Source of the DNA: Mixophyes australis
Lineage: Eukaryota > Chordata > Amphibia > Anura > Limnodynastidae
Length of the DNA: 64,000 bases
NCBI GenBank assembly: GCA_036250195.1
Contig: JAVHZZ010000004.1
Location: forward strand, 159,276,727 to 159,340,726
Reading direction: 5' to 3'
A model generated the notes under the pieces. That model saw only the letters and a program-made list of their open reading frames with translations, was not told the DNA's origin and did not search any database. The position numbers were made by a program, and so were the translations under genes. Of the stretch, positions 56,212-64,000 are shown piece by piece (position 1 is the first letter of the stretch; each line of letters opens with the position of its first letter).

Positions 56212-57032
56212 TATAAGTGTTTTTGTTATTTAATATTGGATTAGCCTCCTCCAGACTGTTCTATTCATTATAACTGTAATTCCCTACTTGATTAGAACAT
56301 AATAGTCTTTCAGTTTTATTAAAGCTAGTTTTCCTTCTCTAGTAATATTCCTATAGCTTTTAAATATTGATTGGTGTCTTCATTGGTTTTCTGTCTATTC
56401 TTCTGCATTTATTTCCTATCACCACTCTCCCTTTCCCGTTTTTGTGTGTTTAAAATTGATCTTAGCATTTTTTGTGAGTCTTTCTTCTGTTCTTCTTTCT
56501 TCCTCCAATTTTTATATTCTACTCTCTGTCATAAATCACCCCACCAATTAATTGATCAGAACCTGTTGTAGACAAGAGCTTTACCTTTAGAAACCCCTGT
56601 TACCCATGAACTAGATATGTTTGCCGGTACTTGGTTGGCCCTAGGACTTAATCTCAAGTAGTGACAAATTAATTAAGGTAGGTGGGCACCACAGAGGAGT
56701 TAGTAGTGGGATGCCAAGCAGAGATCTCTATAGCAACAGGGATGCAGGAGACACCTGGAGTAGGTTAGGCAGATATACTGAGATGTAATTGGATGTAGTA
56801 CCAACTTCCGCTAGTATAACAGCTTGGCACAATATAGTAGCAGATTAGATGCAATGCCAGTTGTGGCCTGTGTGGAGATAGTGCTGGAGAACAACACACA
56901 GCGCAAGTAAAAGTGCTGAGGCAAGGTTACACTATATATCCAGTATATCCAGGAAGTTTGATGAAGCAGATAGCGGCCACCACAGTCCTGTGGCAGGGAA
57001 GGGATATCACAGACACCAGGCTCCAGGGTCGC
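56212..57032. other. No gene recognised
   Basis: 56,620-57,030 is less AT-rich and may be an LTR or other repeat remnant, but no diagnostic motif was found. Confidence 0.35.
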
Positions 57033-57359
57033 ATAATAAGTAGAGATGCTCTACTTATTATGTGTTCGGTCTCTACTTAGTAGAGACCGAACACACCAGA
57101 ACTTAGGGGATCTGAGTACCAAGCCGAGTCGGCTCGGTACTTTCGTGCTTTTTCCGATTCCAAAACGAGGCAAAATGTCATTGTGCTGTCGTCGGATCTC
57201 AGGAGTTTTGGAATCTCCACGGCGATCTATCGCCATTTGAGAGAGGGATACAGAAGGGGTAGCATAGAGTGTAGAGCAGTTGGGCAGGCAAAGTTAGAGA
57301 ATTGAAAGAGGAGGGTGATAGCAGTGTTAAAGAAAGTAATCTGACATTCAGGAGAGCTC

Positions 57360-58270
57360 CATAGCTCCAGTGTTAAATCTCATTTAACACTGGAAAAATA
57401 CAAATACTATTGCTGCTGGCAGGGTTGGTGTAATTCTGCAGTCAAATTATACTGTGTTATATAAGTAACACACAGATAGGAGATCTCCTGTGTTAAATCT
57501 CATTGCATAAAAATTCAAATAACAGTGCTTACAGGGTTGATGTAATTCTGCAGTCCAATTCTACTGTGTTATATAGGTAACATACAAAAAGAAGAGCTGC
57601 ATTGTTAATTCTCATTGCATAACAATTAAAAAACTAGTAATGTCAGGGTTGGTGTAATCCTGCAGTAAAATTCTACAGTATTATATAGGTAACACAAAAA
57701 GGAGAGCTGCGTTGCTAATTGTCATTGCTGAAATACAAATACAAGTCCTTGCAGGCTTTTCTTCTGAATTTGTAGGCAAATTCAGAAGTGTTATATAGGC
57801 AATTGACAGAGAGGAAGGCTCCATTGCTAAGAGTCATTGCTGAAAGAAGAATAGGAAGACTAGCAGGCTTGTCTTCTGAATTTGCAGTCAAATTCTACTG
57901 CGTTATATAGGTAACAGACAGAGAGGAGTGCTCCATTGCTAAGAGTCATAGCTGAAATACAAATAGGAGGGCTAGCAGGCTTGTCTTCTGAATTTGCAGG
58001 CAAATTCTACTGTGTTATATAGGTAACAGACAAAGAGGAGTGCTCCATTGCTAAGAGTCGTTGCTAAAATACAAATGATAGGGCTGGCTGGCTTGGTCTA
58101 AATCTGCAGTTACATTTTACTGTACCATAGCTCACTCAGAAACAGGAGAGGTGGCAGGGATCAGTGCTGAAACAGAAATTGTAATAATAGGGCTGTCAGT
58201 GTTCTTCAAAGTCTCCAGTGACATTGTATTGTGCCATAGCTCATACAGAAACAGGATGGGTGACATTGTT
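57360..58270 (+). repeat. Tandem array, period about 112 bp, in hAT subterminal region
   Basis: Eight units share 'caaattctactgtgttatat', 'aggtaac' and 'gctccattgctaagagtcat'-like phrases. The 'ttatat' landmark falls near 57,457, 57,569, 57,681, 57,790, 57,903 and 58,016. The last two units grade into the 'catagctcacacagaaacag' wording also found at 3,019-3,440. Confidence 0.7.
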
Positions 58271-58544
58271 GTTGTCACTCTCCAGTCTCAGTCATGAATA
58301 TACTGATCCCTCTACTTCATGTGGTAAAGCCTATGTTCAAGTGCATAGTGGTTTTAAGGGAAACAAAAAAGTAAATAAAAAGTTTGTACCTTTTTAAAGA
58401 AAAAAACCTTTCTAAAAAAGGTGAAAGTTTACTGTTCAAAAACATAAAATTGCCAAGATACCATTCTACTCAAAATATTACCAGGCATACCAGCATCAGG
58501 TAGCTCCCTTCTCTTAGCTAGGTTTTAGCACCTGCAATCTACAC

Positions 58545-60080
58545 TGTCATCATATTCATCCTCATCATAGTGTACATCTTCCTCAAATAATACTAATTCA
58601 TCCCCGCTGGAATCCACCATCACAGAAGTTTGTGTACTTTGATGTAATTGCCGATAATGGCCTTCCTTATGGAATTTGTAGCTCATTTTATGGCAGAGCT
58701 GTCACGATTTTTGGCCAATTCTTTTAGAGCAGAGCAAATGTCAAAATGTTGTGCTGATGCATCTGCATCACCACTGGGTGTCTTGGGAAAGCTAAGTTTT
58801 TATCGAAAAGCAGGTGCCAGAGAACCTGAAGGTGGAGATGTCATTACAAGATGTTAATAACTCTTGGATCCTGGCCAAGTGAATTAAGTTCTAGATCTAC
58901 ATTTTTCAGAACACACACAGCATTTCCTGCATGTCATTGTCATTTTTTAAAAAGTTTTGTAACACCAAGTTGATTGTGTGAGCAAAAAAGGAAATGTGAT
59001 GGAATTCCCCCCACTGTAATGCTCTAACAATATTGGTGGCGTTATTAAAAATCACGTATCCTTAGGGGAGTCCAAGCAGAATTAGTCATTTTGCAATGTT
59101 ATCCCTTACTTTTTGGAACAGATTGTCAGCTGCATGCCTCTTAGTGAAGCCAGTGATACACAGAGTAGCCTACTTCTGAAAAATGTGACGTACTTGGGTA
59201 CATGCTGCTGCTAGTACTGCTGGTGAAGGCGAATCACCAACCCAGTGGGCTGTCACAGTCATATAATCTTTAGTTTGCCCAGTTCCGCTTGTCCCCATAT
59301 CTGTGGTTAAGTGCACAGTGGGTAGAATGGCATTTTGTAGCCCAATAATTACATTTTTATGAACTTTCTGGTGGAGGTGAGAAATAAAATGGTGTTCTGT
59401 TGGAATTTGGTAATAGGGACAGAAGACCTCAAGTAACTGTCTAAAACCAGCTGCATTAATAGTGGATATTGGACGCAGTTCTAATACTAGCATAGTCCTC
59501 ATTGCGTCTGTGATCTGATTTGCGACTGGGAGACAGTTTTCTTACTTTTCTCCTCTAGCAAAGAATTGTTTAACAGTCAATTGTTGTAAGCTACTAGTAG
59601 TATTCTTCTGAATTGAAGATCGACTCCCAGCAGTATCAGCAGCGGGACTATCGCTCAATAATTCTTCAGAGGAATCATGGCTAGTGAAGGAGTCATCTAG
59701 CCTTAGCAACTTGGATGCTGGACTAACTCCCATCACTTCTGGGGATATTGATAATGAAGGTGTTGGGGGTTTAGATTGCAGGTGCTGGGATCTAGATGAG
59801 AAAAGGGAGGTAGATGATGCTGGACTGCTTGTTGTTTTTTTTTTAACATACATTTCTGATTTTCCCAACAGCTTTCCATGAACTCGCTTCAAATGCAGTA
59901 ACATGGATGAGGATCCTAGATAACTCTACTGAGTGTGGCTTTACAAATGCTACAAATGGCTAGACAACTGTTGTCAGGATTTGTGTAAAATTAATTGCAC
60001 ACATAAGAGGTGGATTTTTGGTCTTATGCCCAGGCATGACAATGGCCTTCTTCCTATCACTGGCAAGAACTGCTGCAATC
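58545..60080 (-). pseudogene. hAT transposase (BED type), inverted and broken
   Basis: Minus-strand pieces match the copy at 3719-6641. The BED region (60,045-59,885) ends LLHLKRVHGKLLG. A Ser-rich linker with SSLQQLTVKQFFARG ends near 59,545. The catalytic region has ILPTVHLTTDMGTSGTGQTK, then VTAHWVGDSPSPA (59,370-59,220). The LINE insertion found in the other copy is absent. The middle C-terminal half is largely deleted; the end (58,545-58,680) matches 6,655-6,810. Inactive. Confidence 0.72.
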
Positions 60081-60377
60081 TTTGTTTGAAAGTGTATGAA
60101 AATAATTTTGTGACCTGTGAGGTGGTCAAAAGTGACTGCAAATTACTTTAAATTAGTGTTAGTGAGGCTAATAATAATGTTGGATAAAAAAAAGAGCAAA
60201 ATAATGTGCTTTTAGCATATTTATTAGTCTAAAAAAATACAGATCCAAAACCAAAACCAAAACACATGAGGGTGGTTTTGCCAAAACCAAACCAAAACCA
60301 AAACATGAAGCTAATCCAGATCCAAAACCAAACCCAAAACCACTTCACGGGGGTCAGTGAGCATCTCTAAAAATAAG

Positions 60378-63300
60378 CACAGAAATAGAAGCCCAGAGAA
60401 ACAAGCATGAGAATGCTATTCTACTGTATTCTTCTGCATTCACTGCTAGTTCAGTTATAACATTTAAAGCAGTAGTCACCAATCAGGGCAGGTGTCAAAT
60501 TAAGCTCTAGGTGAGTGAAGATCATGTGATCACACCCAGTCTGACATCTTAAGGTATGCAGCACTGCAGTAGCCAAAACAAAAACAGCAGTTAACTGCTG
60601 TTCCTAACACTTTCTTAAAACTTCTCCATTTTTCTTGACCTAAAGTATAACCTTCCATTGTTTATTTCCTATTGTATCGCCTTGATTTAAGCATTGTTTC
60701 TAAATTTTTACGTTTATTACTGGGAATCAAGAACTAATCACTATCATTAGAAAAAAATTATAGAAACAAAGAATTTGATGGCAGAACAGAACCAACAAGT
60801 CCATGCATTCTGACATATATTTGTGTTTGTTTTTTTCCTGGGGGATTTTAATTTGTGTTTTTTTCCTCTATATTTCTTATGAAATGCTTAATAATAGCAA
60901 TATGTTTATCTCATACCTTTTTCAATTCTTTTACTGATCACATGTTGGGTTCAAACTGGGCCTAGCCTGCTATAATTTTCAGCTTCTTGGCACCACCAGG
61001 TCTGCTTCTCCATGAGGGAATCTGCTCCTGGCTCCCATTTTGGATGTGCACATGTGGACGTTTATGCAAACCATTCCTTTAAAGATCGTGTGGACCTCTT
61101 CCGTACCCCCTCTTCAATCACTATTTAAACTCTTCCTGTTCACCATGGTGGTGCCAGAACATTTATCTGTAGTAAGTGCCTTGCTTCCTTGCTCCATGTA
61201 GGTTGTTACATATTGCTTCATTTGTGGCACAAGTCTTTCTACAAAGTTGTATCCAGTGCTGCATAATTTTCAATTACTGATACATTCCTGATACAAGTGT
61301 TCCTGCAGGGTTATATTCAGTGCTCCATTATATCCAGCTGTTGCTTCATTCCTGGTTTTATTTGTTCCTGCTGTTTCCTATCCAGTGCTGAATTCCATCT
61401 GCTGCTATATTTCTTATGCTGCCATATTGTGTACTGTCTTCATGTGCTACCATATTGCATATTGTTATATTGTTGCTTTTCCCTGCATTGAGAACACACT
61501 TAAGTCCCACCCAGGGGTCGCAACCGGCATGGCGCACACTGACAAATCTATACCTACTTTCAAGGGTTCATGGTGAAGATCGACATTTTGTTAGAGTCTG
61601 CTCCCTGGGTGTGGGTAGCGCAAACTTCAGGTGATTCAGAATCTCTATCTTTGTTACTCCTGATATACTGTCGTTATTTTTTTTTCCATTGATAAGGCAA
61701 TGATATCACAGTGTCAAATCAGGGTCATTGTTGAACTACATTTGCTTTCTAGTTGAAATAGTCATTGGATCAACCCTTATCATATGTTGCTTAAATTAAG
61801 GGGTAGCTTAGGGGTGACACATGCAGCAATTTTCAGCCAGATTGGTCTAAAACAATGAACTGGCTGTTGGAATAGTTTATATGTGTGGCCACCATGTGAG
61901 TATTCATCATGAGGTAGATATAAAAAAAAATAACTCCTTTTTATTTTACAGTGTATTAATTATTTGGCTGTATACTGAGCTTTACAGAAGATAACTTCCC
62001 TGTTAGTCCTTGAATAGGTTAATTTATATTAATTTTCCTGACATGGAATGAAAAGTTCTGGATTGCATCTATCACAGATATTTTATTTATTTTATTTCTT
62101 AATATATCATATTTGATTGCATCTTATATCACAGCTCTAAAACAATATACAGTATGACACATCCATCTGTACTCTTAATAAAAAAAATGTTGTCATGGTG
62201 ACCATGAGTTTTTCGGTTTTTAATAGATCAAGACTAGATGTTCTTTCTTAAAGGTGTTGCCATGGTAATTAATAAGTTCTGATAATGAGAAGAAAAGAAG
62301 TTTAAATAAATGTAATTAGTTTCTATGGTAACATTATATCTAATATATCTTATTTGAGCATGTATTTTTTTAGCTGATATCTATTAATAGAATAGATTTC
62401 GTTCTAATGCATTTACTTTATGTTTAAGAATGTTCATGCACTCAAGGATCCAGATCAATTTTACATTTAATTTATAATTATATTATGTTATTTAGATGGA
62501 CACTAACATGTTAGTGGTTGTAAACAGCTGGTTATGCTTCTCTTTGATTATTCCCTTGGCTTCATCATCATCATCATCATCATCATCATTATCATCATCA
62601 TTATAATCATCATCATCACTGGCTATTTACACCTGTCCCTGAACGCCCACAAATAATACAGCTTTTACAGGCAAATTATGCATACATTTTGCACACTGTA
62701 TTCACCCCACATCAGCCCCTAAATGTTTTTTTTCTCCATCAGCTGAAAAACAAAACAAAACATGGAACTAGTAACAGTAACAGTTTTATGAAGATGAACT
62801 TACATACGCAGTCCCTATATTGGTAATCTTAAATCAGAGGTACTGGAGGAAATGAAGATCTATCTTCTGTATTGTGCAGCACTACATATGTGCCACATAT
62901 ATCATATTCTTTTTTGCACCAAGACCATTTTTGCTATCATGAGATGATGTCAACTGGCTGTAAATATAGTGATGCTGTTGTTGTAAAAAGTGTTGTTGTT
63001 GTCTAGTGTTGTAGTTGTTCATGTTGTAAAAAGTTTTACCATCAAAATGTTTATAATCAAAACCTCTTGCACTCCTTACTCTCCTCTCTTCTTCTTTTAC
63101 TGTTCAGCAATGTCCTAATTTAATTTTTTTCCTGGATCTGTGAGCTAGGAATCCCATACACTCATACCTCTTCCTCACTCGCCACATTTCCCAATTAAGT
63201 CATTCCTCAAATAAATCTGCTAAATTGTTCTAAGGTTTCAGTAAGCCAAATACACCCTGCAATCATAACATCAATGAGGTTTCAAACATGCAATATATCA

Positions 63301-63400
63301 GCCCTTATGATGATGTTTTTTTTATTTAACGTCAAATAGTCAATAATTTTGTAACGGTAATAATGTGCAGCAGTATCTTTACATACATTTGCAGAAAAGC
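60378..63400. other. No gene recognised
   Basis: 60,960-61,640 is a T/C-rich stretch with loosely repeated phrases ('tcctgctgtttcctatccag', 'ttcagtgctccatt') that may be an old LTR or LINE leader. The rest is AT-rich with no coding signal. Confidence 0.4.
62562..62625. repeat. (CAT)n microsatellite
   Basis: Imperfect cat/atc trinucleotide run. Confidence 0.9.
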
Positions 63401-63429
63401 TCCACCAATTTCTCTGTCACGGTTTTGTA

Positions 63430-64000
63430 GACTGGGATTCTTGGTATGCCCAATTTAGCACTACTTCCAGCAAGGTGAAGAATCTAAAGGGCAGATGGTG
63501 TTCACCAGGGACTGCTGCAAGGTGGTTTGGTGATTAGACAGCAGAGGGAATAAGGAGATTGGCTCTGCGCATGTGCAGACCCAAAAAGAAGATGACGGAT
63601 GGTCGTGATGGAGCACATCGGTCAGCAGGGAGCAGGTAAGTACACTGGGCTTCGGTTATGGAAGCCAAACACAGAGCGCATGACAGTAACCCCCTTTTAA
63701 AGGTGTGACCAGAGAAGCGAGTAGATTGAAACCAAGTCACAAGTCTTGTCTGGAGACCAGGAGAAACAAATATCTTCCTAGGTGGAGGCATAGGTGTTTT
63801 GGCCAGGGTGGAAGAAAGGAGACACTTGGGATCCAAAATAGGGCGGCAGGGTATGTCTTCAGATTTAGTATCGGGAAGGAAAGCATGAGACAAGGCGTCA
63901 GCTCTTTTATTCTTCTCCCAAGGTAATATGCAGATCAAAGTGTGAAAAGAAGAGCGAACACTGGGCCTGTCTGGAATTTAAACATTGTGCGGACTAAAGG
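63430..64000 (-). mobile_element. Ty3/Gypsy fragment: pol joined to polypurine tract and LTR
   Basis: Minus-strand pol wording: KNKRADALSHAFLP and CRPILDPKC (63,915-63,830), then KIFVSPGLQTRLVTWF and RFSGHTF (about 63,775-63,705), the RNase H to integrase linker of Ty3/Gypsy elements. It then runs straight into aaaaggggg (63,691-63,699), a polypurine tract, and TGTCATGCG (from 63,685), a likely LTR start. The rest of integrase is therefore deleted. The element continues past the window's right edge; the left LTR limit (about 63,430) is a guess. Confidence 0.6.

Larger units (their letters stand above)
57041..60369 (+). mobile_element. hAT transposon with inverted internal segment
   Basis: Termini are 'tagagatgctc' at 57,041 and 'gagcatctcta' ending at 60,369. 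Flanks match at 7 of 8 bases (57,033-57,040 ataataag; 60,370-60,377 aaaataag). The left 1.5 kb (to about 58,544) and the right 0.29 kb (from about 60,080) are in the same orientation as the matching parts of the hAT at 2756-8883. The coding part between them (58,545-60,080) reads on the opposite strand. A single inversion within one element explains this best; the breakpoints are approximate. Confidence 0.72.

Noticed and set aside
57360..58270. CRISPR array
   Set aside because: The period is near 112 bp with degenerate units, the genome is eukaryotic, and the array belongs to hAT subterminal sequence.

Overview
The window is repeat-dense vertebrate DNA, most likely from an amphibian (frog-like) genome. 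The pointers are coexisting young retrovirus-like proviruses, L1-type, L2/CR1-type and Tc1/mariner elements, BED-finger hAT transposons, a V-SINE-like tRNA SINE, a Ty3/Gypsy fragment and abundant palindromic MITEs. No exon of a resident host gene could be recognised. The only cellular gene-derived sequence seen is a processed NSMCE2 pseudogene. The species assignment is inference.

Layout. 1-2.7 kb: a dispersed repeat and a decayed Tc1/mariner copy carrying a palindromic MITE. 2.76-8.88 kb: one hAT transposon bounded by near-perfect 8-bp target duplications; it has collected an L2-like LINE tail, a MITE, an internal duplication of its 3' part and the NSMCE2 pseudogene. 8.9-13.8 kb: gene-empty AT-rich sequence with one possible CR1-like remnant. 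13.80-22.07 kb (+): ERV-A, a provirus with almost identical LTRs, a tRNA-Pro-like primer site and a gag broken by one frameshift; pol and env are replaced by about 3.7 kb of non-coding sequence containing several hairpins. 22.1-24.66 kb: a SINE, a second copy of the first repeat and a hAT MITE. 24.67-34.51 kb (-): ERV-B, a related and nearly intact provirus in convergent orientation, with open gag, pol and env, a UAG gag-pol junction suited to readthrough, and LTRs differing by six substitutions and one 2-base indel by eye. 34.9-43.6 kb: a 5'-rich L1-type LINE with a 169-bp tandem array and a reverse transcriptase lacking its catalytic core. 45.7-52 kb: L2-like LINE fragments, a hAT deletion derivative, a GC-rich hairpin element and a Tc1-like copy. 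52-57 kb: MITEs and simple repeats. 57.04-60.37 kb: a second hAT copy whose coding core appears inverted between correctly oriented ends. 63.4-64.0 kb: a Ty3/Gypsy fragment with pol fused to its polypurine tract and LTR.

How the parts relate. ERV-A and ERV-B share leader structure, a tandem repeat before the Gag start, most of Gag and a stem-loop beside the polypurine tract, but have different LTR sequences. ERV-B encodes all replication functions. ERV-A is young yet lacks pol and env, so it must have been copied in trans; ERV-B-like proviruses are the natural candidate helpers. The ERV-A/ERV-B pair, and especially the hairpin-bearing non-viral segment of ERV-A, is the most noteworthy system here. 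All alignments were made by eye; no database search was possible.
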